From: Henckelia pumila
Lineage: Eukaryota; Streptophyta; Magnoliopsida; Lamiales; Gesneriaceae
DNA length: 64,000 bases
Direction: 5' to 3'
Assembly: GCF_033568475.1 (NCBI RefSeq)
Contig: NW_027331833.1
Coordinates: forward strand, 62,001 to 126,000
The position numbers and the translations under genes were made by a program. The notes under the pieces were generated by a model that was given only the letters and a program-made list of their open reading frames with translations, had not been told where the DNA came from and made no database searches. Below are positions 54,988 through 64,000 of the stretch, piece after piece. Position 1 is the stretch's first letter. Every line of letters begins with the position of its first letter.

Positions 54988-55365
54988 TTCAAAATTTCAT
55001 CACAAAGGGCAAAGAAACATCATCAACAAATATGAAAACAGTGAAATACCACATATTTTTATCTCGATCGAGTTCACCGACGCGCTTAGCATGGAACCTG
55101 TGAGCAGCGACCCGACCGCCACGGTGCCCACCGCCACATCTCTCGAACTCCCCATCATATATAGCATAAATATATCAATGGCAGAACAAAGCTGGGTGTT
55201 AGCGATCAAACAACACCCACCGAGAGCACACTTTTTCCGGGGCGAAAAGGGTCGTCGGGAACAATGTTTCCTTCAGTGTGTTCTTGAGCGACATCAAGAA
55301 TGGCTGCGATGGAAGAATCCACACACGGTGGTTGTTACAATTTCTTGTACATAAATTATACTCCC
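54988..55365 (-). pseudogene. sulfate transporter (SULTR3-type) fragments
   Basis: Two pieces on the minus strand. About 55345-55245 carries LPSQPFLMSLKNTLKETLFP, the N-terminal cytosolic motif of plant group-3 sulfate transporters, then shifts frame. About 55180-55075 carries MGSSRDVAVGTVAVGSLLTG and SMLSASVN, a membrane segment normally some 80 residues further on. The intervening first helices are deleted and everything after SMLSASVN is missing. Transport is impossible. Confidence 0.85.
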
Positions 55366-55675
55366 CGCATCTACAGTGACACATCTTACTTAATCGCACA
55401 GCTCACAAGAAATCAAATCCAAGCATAAAACATGCACAAGAGCTTCAATGGGAATGGAAACTACAATAATTGGATCAACCATCCAACAAACGAAATCCAA
55501 TTATATACAGGCATGCAAAACTTAACTGAATCATGGAAAAGTATAGCCAAGCTCCGTAAACTTAATTAGAATTAAAGAAAATAAACACAACATGTTGAAC
55601 CCTGGCCGACACAACATTTCCAATTCAAAGATTTTTTTTTTTTAAAAAAAAAGACTTTTTCTCAAACCTACTTAC

Positions 55676-55896
55676 TTCCGAAGGTGTCGTTTTCCATACA
55701 GAGGAAGGTAATGCCATCGGATACGAGAATGTGAAAAATGTAACGATCCTGAGAGAAGAAAAGCCTAGACTCAGCGGATTCAGTCGGAGAGTTTGTCCAG
55801 TATCCAACGGACTACTGCACCGGCGTTCCCCGTCACGGCACTAAACTCCACCAGCACCGTGGTCCCCCGCGCCACCAGACCATATAGAATCGCCAT
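55676..55896 (-). pseudogene. VAMP714-type R-SNARE, first exon
   Basis: ATG at 55896 gives MAILYGLVARGTTVLVEFSA, VTGNAGAVVRWILDKLS, the longin-domain start of the plant VAMP71 family, closest in my reading to VAMP714. A small deletion after LS puts a stop in frame. In the shifted frame the match resumes with FFSQDRYIFHILVSDGITFL and NDTFG, up to a donor GTAAGT at 55675-55670. VAMP714 proteins drive Golgi/vacuole membrane fusion. The SNARE helix and membrane anchor are absent. An in-frame extension upstream (to 56079) is probably 5' UTR. Confidence 0.9.
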
Positions 55897-56114
55897 AACA
55901 ATCTTGCGAATACAATTTACAATGGATACCTCGAATTCTTCATACGATTGATCAATAACGCGAGAATTAGAAAGACAAAGAGCCATGGGAAAGGAAGGAT
56001 ACGGTTTGGGATTTGGGGTCGAGGGTTTTTTTGGCTGTGAAATGGTGTGTAACGTGAATTTGACGATGAGAGAAACCAAAATATTATTAATTCAAATTAA
56101 TTTTTTTTAAAAAA

Positions 56115-56265
56115 AATAAAAAGAACGCTCATAAACAACAGATGATAAAAACTATTGTCGTAGCCCTCAAAAACACGCTCATAAACAATATTTTTTAAAA
56201 CCGTTGTCTTTGACCCATAAACGACAACGCTTTTTTAAAAAACTGTTGTCTTTTTCACACAATTC
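56115..56265. repeat. CACTA-like subterminal repeats, eroded right end of CACTA-1
   Basis: AACGCTCATAAACAACA, AACACGCTCATAAACAATA, ACCGTTGTCTTTGACCC and ACTGTTGTCTTTTTC resemble the arrays at 47010-47290 and 51745-52032, but no CACTA terminus follows before AT-rich sequence begins at 56270. Confidence 0.6.
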
Positions 56266-56269
56266 TTTG

Positions 56270-58535
56270 TCTTGGACAAAACTTATAAAATTTTTATATT
56301 TAACCAGATGCATCTAGGCTCTAACCACGTTGCCAATAAATCAGTTTCAAATTTGCGTGGAGTTGAGAAGATGAATGGTCATATTCTCTGAATTTATAAT
56401 TAGATTTTTTCAAAGATATACCATAAATTAAAAGTACCTTCTCATGTTTAATTTACGATGTTTTCCCAAAAAAACATTATGATATTCAATTAAGGGATTG
56501 TTGTGCATTAACTTCTCCTATATTTAATGTATCTTTTTTTCTTCTTCTTATTATCAAATATAGAAATTATAACATACAAAAGAAGTAAAAATAATATTCC
56601 CTTCATTTCATATATATTGTCATTTTTGGATTTTCACATAGATTAAGACAATTGTATTGACAAAGCAAATTTTATATAAACTTCCTATTTTATCCCTATT
56701 CAATTAATTAAAAAATGATTGCACAATTTTTAAGGTGTAGTTAATAGGGTTATATTAGTAAATAAGTGTAAAAAAATATTACTAAATATGGTATATGACT
56801 ATATATTTGAAACAAATAAAAAAAAAATGTTGACAATGTAATTGAGATGAAGGGAGTAGATTATTTAACAAATAGTTTTTATCATTCATTCTATTCTAAA
56901 TTTTAAATATTCTAACATTTTTAAAACATTTTTGATACTTTTCCATATCGTGTTCAATATGTCTAGGGTGTAAACGAATCAAGCTGACTTGCGAGCTTTA
57001 ATCTTTAGCTAATAAAAAAATATTAAGTTCGTATTATTCGAATTTGAATATGTTCAAAAAATTAAAAAATTTCAAATCGAAATATATCTCAAATTTTTAT
57101 TCGATAGTTCACAAATTATTAGCGAACTTTAAAATTTTATTAATATAATAAAAATTTATAATCGATAAATATATTTCTACTTTTTGAATATTTTATTATT
57201 TTCGAGCAATATATTGAATACCTCTCAAACACGGTCGAAGCATACAAATCGAACTCAAATACCTCGCATGCAAACACGGTCGAAGCATAAAAATCGGACT
57301 CAAACTCTAAATCAGAGACTCAGAGTAAATTCGAACCAAATTCAAGCACTTAAAAAACATTTAATTATATTCGAGATTCGCCTCGATTTGATTTTTTTAC
57401 AGTCAATTCATGTCATTTCCTAGCAACGAGAGAGTCGATATATGCATTGGTTTTTCAAAGTATTCATGTACAGGTGGAATGTAGCTATGCTTTTAATTAA
57501 TACAGTTGACTTGTCAACTCTATCGTTAATTCGTTACCACATTATGGCATCCAAATAATTAAAACGAGCATTGTGTTTATTCATGCTTTTTTTTAAATAA
57601 TTTTCTTTAAAAATAAAATCAAATATTTATTATGTCTTTAATAAAATCTTTTAGGAATATAACTAAAATTTATAGATACTGATGCATTCAAAAATTTTAC
57701 ATCAAATACATTACCTCGAACCGGTAATCATGAACCAATTTCTTCAATAAACCGAGCCGAATGATCCCAAAATATTTCTGCGTATCAAAGAAAACATGTG
57801 AGATGTGTAAGAAAAAGGTTGGGAGACGTTATGGAAAAAATACAACCTCTTCCAATAAGGGTTATAGATCCCTAATTTGTAAGAAAAGAGTCTCAGTCCA
57901 TGTAGAATTGTAATGTATAATACAACTAGATTTATGCATATTCATGCAATATTATGATATATCTCTAAAATATAAATAAATATATGATATGGTTTTTATC
58001 ATATCATCAATACTACCTCCCGGAGAGAAGTGACAACGAGTGAAACGAGGAGGAACTTTGAAGTGGTTAAATTTATATTTTAGAGTATGTGAGATAATAT
58101 TCTGGTTGTTTGCAATTTTCTTTGAGCGTTCGTGATGGAGTGAGCTTACTGAGATGTGCCAAATAATGTGGCTAATATAGTCGTCAGACACTAAAGAGAT
58201 AATCCAATAATCTTTTATATCGGGTCGATAGAGAGTCGTCAAAAGAGCCAATATTGACTATACCGCTCAATAAGAAGTCGGGTCAAGATACCAAAACTAA
58301 CACAAGACTGAGCATAAGACGGGATCCAAGAAAATACTGATTGCCGTAAAAAGTCTATAAAGATCCCAACAGAAATATAATCTGATATAAGGATGACCCG
58401 AGCCGTTTGAAAGTTTATCTCAATAAATATCTGTAGATGAATGTCTGATTAGAACCGAGCTCAATAAAGAGCAATAAACGACAATATGATAAAACCGAGC
58501 TCAAATAAAGAGCTGTAGATAATAATTGTTGTTAC
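56270..58535. other. no recognisable gene
   Basis: AT-rich. A 50-bp imperfect direct repeat containing AACACGGTCGAAGCATA lies at 57225-57310. The segment 58260-58540 has scattered GAGCTCAATAAAGAG repeats. No protein or RNA gene seen. Confidence 0.4.
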
Positions 58536-58908
58536 CGAACATATCGGGCTTTTGAGATAACCACGAGTTGCGTGGGATTACATGATGTCGATCTTGGTCG
58601 GGCTTTTGAGTTTGACCACGAATTGCGTGGGATATGCCGAGCTTAGTCGGGCTTTTGAGAACACCACTGACGTGGATTTATTATTCCACTTGATAAGTGC
58701 ATTTTGTGCACTTAATTTGTATTGATATTATTGGATAATTTTTTGGTTTCGAGCGGAATTATGTGTGGTTTGTTGTTGTTTGTGTTGGATGTTAGGAAAC
58801 AAAGCAAATAATGAATTAATGATGGTTGGAGTCAAAGGAGTCAAGAAAGAGGCTAAAGGAGCAAAAATGGTTCAAGATTTTGAAGAAAAAATGAGGAAGG
58901 CCGAGCCT

Positions 58909-59072
58909 TATGCGCGCCCGCGCCGCCTGAAGAGTTTTAGAGTGAAAAAGCCGAGGCTTATGCGCGTCCGCGCCAGGAATTATGCGCGCCCGCGCGTGTT
59001 TGAGATTTTGAAATGTGGAGTCAGAGTCATGTGCGCTCCCGCGCAACTTCTGAGGCGCGCCCGCGCGTCGTT
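58909..59072. repeat. GCGCGCCCGCGC motif cluster, solo LTR
   Basis: Five copies: TATGCGCGCCCGCGCC near 58909, TATGCGCGTCCGCGCC near 58959, TATGCGCGCCCGCGCG near 58981, TGTGCGCTCCCGCGCA near 59030 and AGGCGCGCCCGCGCG near 59053. It sits at the same place as the AGCGCTG cluster in the sister LTR, although the motif is different. Confidence 0.85.
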
Positions 59073-59150
59073 GTTTTCCAGCCGAGGTGTTTTGGAATTT
59101 ATGGAAACTTTGGGAAATCTTTGGGTTTATTTTGGACGATTTTTAGGGAG

Positions 59151-59157
59151 TATAAAA
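59151..59157 (+). promoter_or_regulatory. TATA box of the 58.7 kb solo LTR
   Basis: TATAAAAGGG about 80 bp after the GC-palindrome cluster; same spacing as in the sister LTR. Confidence 0.6.
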
Positions 59158-59871
59158 GGGAGTTTTTCAGACCTAATAGGGATCTTATCAGCCGCCATAA
59201 GCACAACACTTTTTGAGAGAACACTTCGCGAGATTTTTGAGAACTCTAGAATTGAAGATCGCCTGGAATGAAGACGAAGCCTTTTCAACCGGACATGGGA
59301 GAGAGACTAAGGCTTTGTTATTCTTTCTTTTATCTTTTTTTGATAATCGAATTATGTTTGGATTATTAAACATGATTTGGTTTGTTTTGAATTTTAGTAT
59401 GAACTAAACTTTTTAAAGTCTAGAGGTTGATGTAGCCTGGTCAAGACGTTTATAAGAATATTCAATTTTATTGAAATGAGTTTCTCTAAATTAATTGTGA
59501 TTCTAGTTTTGAAAGTGTTTTCAATTTACTGGTCATAAATTGATTAGTTATATTTATTTAGAATCCGGCACTCGGGAGAGAGGATTTTGAATAGGATCGA
59601 TAGAATTCACACTATTAATTGTTTATTAATTATCTCGGGAGAGTTTATAACTTTAATAGAACCTTGAAAGAACATCGTTTTACATATATCACTACAAGTA
59701 GATTCTTAATAGGGATATCAGAATTAATCTATAGTTGATACATTCTATTTGGCACTCGGGAGAGAAATAGTATAATTTATGTGTTCTTGGTTATTAATTG
59801 AAAGAAATTCATGAAAATAGATTAAATAGGAATGAATATTGTCGAGATCAGGTGAAATCAAACCTCTAGAA

Positions 59872-60069
59872 CATTTTCTCTGCTTGATAATCTCGTAAAG
59901 ATTGTGTGCGCGTGTGCTTTACAAACTTTAATATTTATTTAAATTGTCAGCAAATCTCTAAAGTTTAAACCATTTTCTCTGCTTGATAATCTCGTAAGGA
60001 TTGTGTGCGCGTGTGCTTTACAAACTTTAATATTTATTTAAATTGTCAGCAAATCTCTAAAGTTTAATT
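59872..60069. repeat. 99-bp perfect-looking tandem duplication inside the LTR
   Basis: CATTTTCTCTGCTTGATAAT through AAATCTCTAAAGTTTAA occurs twice in a row; I see one difference (AAAGATT against AAGGATT). Absent from the sister LTR at 44.6 kb. Confidence 0.9.
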
Positions 60070-60470
60070 TTTTAAATAAAATTAGGACTATTTTAATTAC
60101 AAGTATTGAATATTTTCGTATTACTCCGCGTGGGATCGACACTTCACTTACTCTTTACTAAAACTTGACAACCATGTGCTTGCGAGCGTAAATTTTGCAA
60201 CACCACTGATGTGAACTTTTGATGTCACTGATGTGGGCTTTTAATGCCACTGATGTGGGCTTTTGATACCACTGATGTGGACTTTTGATGCCACTAATGT
60301 GGGCTTTTTGATACCACTGATGTGGGCTTTTAATGCCACTAATATGGGCTTTTTATACCACTGATGTGAATTTTTGATGTCACTGATGTGGAGTTTTGAT
60401 GCCACTAATGTGGGCTTTTAATGCCACTGATGTGGACTTTTGATACCACTGATGTGGGCTTTTAATTTTT

Positions 60471-61175
60471 TTTGCTGAATACTAGACCAGTTTTGTCTCT
60501 ATTGGATTTCTGTATCTCATGCAGTTCACTCAACAGAGCTGATGACTTATTCCATGTTTGGAATTTTTCAGTCATCCTCCAATTTTCTGCTTTTAGTTGT
60601 TGATTTTCAACATATAGCTCTTCATTTTGGATTCTGAGCTCTGCAATTTCTTCTTCTAGATTAACTTTGTCAACTGGCATTTTCCAATATGGTTCAGTTG
60701 AGCAGTCCAGCGGATTACTTTTCTCAGTCTTAATTTCTTCAATTACCAAGCAGAGTTTTTGATATTCATTCGCCATCTCATGTAGTGCTTCAGCTAACTC
60801 TTCCTGAGTGAATTTTTCAGAGTTAAAGTCAAATACATATTTGTTGGCATTTGGTAGATCAAATTCTTGCTCTTGTGCTTAAATAAAAGATTGTTCATCA
60901 TGAGCCATAAGTCACCTGTCTTTTTCTTTGATTTTCTAAGTTGCAGGGCTATCTGAGTTATAGAATTATTTAGTAGAATAAGTCATTTGACTCTTATTAT
61001 CTTCAGTTCTCATTTCTTCTTCGCTTAGCTTGATTAACTGCTGCCAAATGTTCATTATTGTAGAACAAGTCTCTATGGTTTTGACAGTGCAGTTTTCCAT
61101 AGTAGTGTTCCAGAAGCTCTTAGCTAAATTTCCAAATGTAGCCATTTTGATTTCGTTCGAAGACGAGAAAGAGCC
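60471..61175 (-). pseudogene. copia-5 gag remnant with coiled coil
   Basis: Minus strand after a primer-binding site. 61190-60966 begins near the LTR with MATFGNLAKSFWNTTMENC (Met at about 61145) and WQQLIKLSEEE. 60776-60462 is a clear coiled coil (VNLEEEIAELRIQNEELYVE, NQQLKAENWRM). The intervening 190 bp contains stops. It resembles the spacer or C-terminal gag of some copia elements, but no capsid or knuckle motif is visible and everything beyond 60471 is missing, replaced by the tandem array. Confidence 0.5.
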
Positions 61176-61191
61176 TCTCTCTGATACCACT

Positions 61192-62344
61192 TATTAGGAT
61201 CGATTAACTGAGTAGATAAACTGTTTTGATGTTGCTTGATAGGGAATCAGTTTGATTACTGTAGCAGTTTACCTGTTTACCTCTTGCGATGTTACGTTGT
61301 GTTCAGTTGAGGTTGGTCAACTAAGCTCTTTCTTTCTCGATGTCGATATTCATCGGAAAACAAGATATTGTGCGGAAAGATGCCGAATAATAGATTCTGA
61401 ACTAATGATCAAATGACTTGGTGAGTGGGTGAGAGTGATTGACTATAAGTAAGGTGCACAAGAGTTTGTTTTTGGATGTTCGGAGATTTTTATACTCCTA
61501 CGTCGCCCCTTCTTCCACCTCGGAAGGATAGCACTAGAAAACTTTGACTATTACAAGCAATTTGCAAGAGCCCGATCCAAGACTAGGGCTTATCCACTGC
61601 CTATCCCAGAACTCCTAGTTACAAGAACACAGTTCACGACTGTTTCTCTACTCAATGAGGTTTGCAGCACCTCAACTAATGTCTCTTGTTACAACTTCAA
61701 CACTTAGTACAACAACGATCCTCACTGATCTGATATCCTTGATGCGTGTGCTTGTGTTCTTCGTTTCTTTGACTTATTCCTTAATGGAAGCTTTGAAACC
61801 TCGAATGAATATCCGTTGGTAGACTGAAAGTGTTCAGTTTACCTCTTGATGACTTGAATATGTTTGTGAGTTCTTCTTGGAGCCAGGTCTGTCTTCATGC
61901 GTCCTTTGATCTCTATTTATATGTTCTCTTACAATGACTCTAATTTGAATTCAAATAGTAGTCGTTATCTCTTCATGTATGTTGCCTCGTACTTTTAACA
62001 TGACGGTACACTGTGGCGCTCTGTAGCTTTGTGACGTCATCTATGTACGGAAAACTCTATCCATAAAAGTAGACTGGTGTAAAGAGTTCAATCTTGGTCA
62101 TGCGGTCTTGGACAGTTGAGTAACTATTCAGTTTTGGTGATTTCAGTTTGGCTTGCTGGAACAGTTTTAGCTATGGGAGACTGATTCAGTTTAGCTCCCT
62201 TAACTGAATCTAGTTTAGCTTGGTTAGCTCAGTCTAGTTACCTTGTCCAATTTGTGTATTCAGTTTAGCTTTTGGACAGAGCAGTTTACTTCATTATTTA
62301 TGTTGTATAGTTTTGTCAACACAAAAACCAAGTAAGTTCCAACA
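61192..62344 (-). repeat. copia-5 5' LTR with primer-binding site
   Basis: On the minus strand it starts TGTTGGAACTTAC at 62344 and ends GATCCTAATA at 61192 (expected ...AACA, so the last bases have mutated). It is followed at 61179-61189 by TGGTATCAGAG. About 1153 bp. Contains repeated CAGTTTAGCT text (62100-62290). Confidence 0.75.
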
Positions 62345-62760
62345 GTGGTCAAAAGATTTTACAAATTAAAACTAATTTTTTTTAACCTAATATTAATATA
62401 AATATTTATTTTTTGAAATCCCCCTCAACATGCACTTGCACCTGAGGCGAAAGCAGTCTCTTGTATATTTCCTCAAGTCTGGCCACGAATTTGTGCTCAT
62501 ATATTTTTAGTATAAAAAACTACTCATGAATTTATTGATCTTTTCGTTCTCCATTTGACTATTTCGTCCTTGTTTTTTGAAAATTATTTCATTCTCTTTT
62601 TTCCAATTAAATAATTAACAACCTGGTAATTACAGAAGTCTCTCTTTCCCATTTTTTTCCTTCTTTTTTTTCCCCCGATCAAAAGTCTTCTTTCTTCTTT
62701 TTTTCTTCGAAAGTAGGGGACTGGGGGTCGCCGTTGATTTATTATTATTATTATTATTGT
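62345..62760. other. spacer, nothing recognised
   Basis: T-rich and CT-rich stretches (62640-62710) and a short TTA microsatellite (62740-62757). No gene seen. Confidence 0.4.
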
Positions 62761-63159
62761 TGTTGTTGAAAATATGTTATTATTATTATTATTTAAAGTT
62801 GAATGTTGAATGTTGAATATTGAGTTGTAAAATATGGAAAATTAGTGTGTGATGATGTAGATGATGATGTTTTAATTTTTGGAATAATCTCAAATGTGGA
62901 TCTATAAATAGGTCTTCATTTGTGATGAAAAATACAATTGAGTTGAGTGAAAAATATTATAAAGTGTAGAGTTTGATATATTTTGAGTTTGGAGTTTTTA
63001 CTTTTTACCATAAATTTTTACTTTTTCACAACACGTTATCAGCACGATCGCTCGAAGGTTCTCTATAATTTCCGACGCTCCAAAACACAAGGAGAAGACA
63101 AAAATATTCAACAAGTAAGAATTTTTATTTTATTGTTTATATATTTTTATTGTGTATAT

Positions 63160-63540
63160 ATTAATATATAATTTCATGTTATTATATAAAAGGATGTCTC
63201 TGACACTGACCTTATAATAACGTGATATGATATATATTTATTATATATATATATATATACTAACTATATTTGTATAATTTCACAATCTTATATAAAAGGT
63301 TGTCTATGACACCGATCTTATAATAATGTGATATGATATACTATACCTGACTTTATACTAACTATATTTGTATAATTTCACAATATTATATAAAAAGCTG
63401 TCTGTGACACCGATCTTATAATAATGTGATATGATATACTATACCTGACTTTATACTAATTATATTTGTATAATTTCACAATATTATATAAAATGATGTC
63501 TACGGCACCGACCTTATAATAAAGTGATATGATAGACATA
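63160..63540. repeat. tandem repeats in the copia-4 leader
   Basis: Three to four units of about 110 bp with ATTATATAAAA.G.TGTCT, GACACCGATCTTATAATAA and GTGATATGATATA, homologous to 38925-39430. Confidence 0.85.
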
Positions 63541-63954
63541 ATTATTTAATTATGATTATCATTATATGCATCGCATGATTATCACAAATTTTTATTCAAC
63601 ACAATCATTTTTTTTCTTACCCCCAACGGTCACAAACGGTAACAAAACGGCTAGTTTTTAGCCTATAAATATGTTCGCTCAAACTCATTTTCAATCACAT
63701 CAAAATTCACTCTTTTTCTCAAAATATTTTCTCCTCGGTTTTTTCGAAGATGAAGATGATGGCATTTCTAAGGATATTTTTCACAACGATTATGATTATC
63801 ATGCTCATGAGTCTTGTACTCACCAACGATTTTCCACCACGTACTTTTTCTCTATTTGTATACGCACTTGTAATCTTCGTTCTTCCATTATTTTGTATTA
63901 TCATATTAATGAAAATTAACTAATAAAATGCATTGTTATTTTTCTAGTACCACC

Positions 63955-64000
63955 ATGTCAAATTTGGCAAAGATTGAATTCGTTGCGCTCGATATCACTG
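63955..64000 (+). CDS. copia-4 gag, first 15 codons
   Basis: MSNLAKIEFVALDIT from the ATG at 63955, cut by the window edge. Identical to the start of copia-3 gag, which fixes this start codon. Whether the remainder is intact cannot be seen. Confidence 0.85.
   Translation, partial: MSNLAKIEFVALDIT

Larger units (their letters stand above)
58691..60202 (+). mobile_element. solo LTR (1512 bp), TSD CCACT
   Basis: Begins TGATAAGTGCATTTTGTGCA, ends TTTTGCAACA. CCACT at 58686-58690 and 60203-60207. Because the target is a CCACT-containing tandem array, the duplication alone is weaker evidence than elsewhere, but both LTR edges agree with the copy at 44619-46001. Contains a GCGCGCCCGCGC cluster (58909-59072), TATA at 59151-59157, and a 99-bp internal tandem duplication (59872-59970 and 59971-60069). 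Confidence 0.92.
58540..60470. repeat. 21-22 bp tandem array, split by a solo LTR
   Basis: Right of the LTR (60203-60470) about a dozen units of CCACTGATGTGGGCTTTTGATG-like text, here described by its parts CCACTGATGTGG and GCTTTTGATG. Left of it (58545-58690) are looser, longer units with CGGGCTTTTGAG and CCACGA.TTGCGTGGG. The array may derive from the longer left units. Confidence 0.85.
62764..64000 (+). mobile_element. Ty1/copia element copia-4, 5' part, continues to the right
   Basis: 5' LTR 62764-63033 (TGTTGAAAATATG ... TTTCACAACA, with a TATAAATA promoter at 62903-62910 and a TTA microsatellite near 62777-62793). Primer site CGTTATCAGCACG at 63034. Leader with tandem repeats, then gag from 63955. 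Sequence and layout match copia-3 in reverse; its leader is the empty site for the solo LTR there. Confidence 0.92.

Noticed and set aside
58765..59271. 168-codon Arg-rich frame
   Set aside because: It reads through the GCGCGCCCGCGC cluster, TATA box and leader of a solo LTR; composition comes from the motif cluster, not from a protein.

Overview
This window looks like nuclear DNA of a flowering plant, probably a eudicot. The evidence is AT-rich intergenic sequence, Ty1/copia and Ty3-type LTR elements with plant tRNA-Met primer sites (TGGTATCAGAG), CACTA, hAT and Mutator-like DNA transposons, a Cassandra-like element carrying 5S rRNA sequence, and gene pieces most like plant PIN, YSL, SULTR, VAMP714, Elongin C and RraA-like proteins. 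The accessory reading frame at 39.85-41.85 kb reminds me of retroelement proteins common in Lamiales, but that is memory only. Nothing bacterial, viral or organellar was seen. Only one gene looks intact: the RraA-like aldolase at 27679-28179.

Layout. 0-10.8 kb: a Ty1/copia element (copia-1, minus) running off the left edge. It is split by a ~3.3 kb LTR copy, which is itself split by a hAT transposon with a perfect 8-bp target duplication. 10.8-12.3 kb: a TRIM mosaic and a Cassandra-like 5S-derived segment. 12.3-19.1 kb: copia-2 (minus), which has lost its integrase, is broken in gag by a 1.59 kb solo LTR, and carries in its own LTR a hAT-type non-autonomous element that holds a Mutator-type MITE. 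19.1-22.9 kb: leader plus a long LTR of another element. 22.9-30.1 kb: a gene-like island with a PIN hydrophilic-loop fragment and a near-identical duplication of the RraA-like locus, one copy lacking its 5' end. 30.1-39.85 kb: copia-3, complete with both LTRs and an ATTAC target duplication, hosting a second 3.3 kb solo LTR (TSD GTTTG). 39.85-42.9 kb: a decayed retroelement accessory ORF, polypurine tract and LTR. 43-44.3 kb: AT-rich repeats, a second Mutator-type MITE and a YSL transporter fragment. 44.6-46.0 kb: solo LTR. 47.0-56.3 kb: two nested CACTA-like elements. The inner one contains the start of a CCCH zinc-finger gene. The outer one appears to contain VAMP714, sulfate transporter and Elongin C fragments, all on the minus strand. 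58.5-60.5 kb: a 21-22 bp tandem array cut by another solo LTR of the same family as the 44.6 kb copy. 60.5-62.3 kb: gag and LTR of copia-5 (minus). 62.8-64 kb: start of copia-4 (plus), same family as copia-3.

Two patterns stand out. First, four LTRs from at least three families carry a cluster of short CpG-centred palindromes just upstream of the TATA box. The motif differs between families, except that a copia LTR and a Ty3-like LTR share TCGGA-NNN-TCCGA. A fifth LTR carries a hairpin version elsewhere. Second, the 47-56 kb block looks like a chimeric gene-fragment carrier of Pack-CACTA type.

The window is therefore mostly a record of nested insertions. Order can be read from target duplications and interrupted frames. 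All frames and junctions were read by eye, so boundaries without a stated target duplication are approximate.
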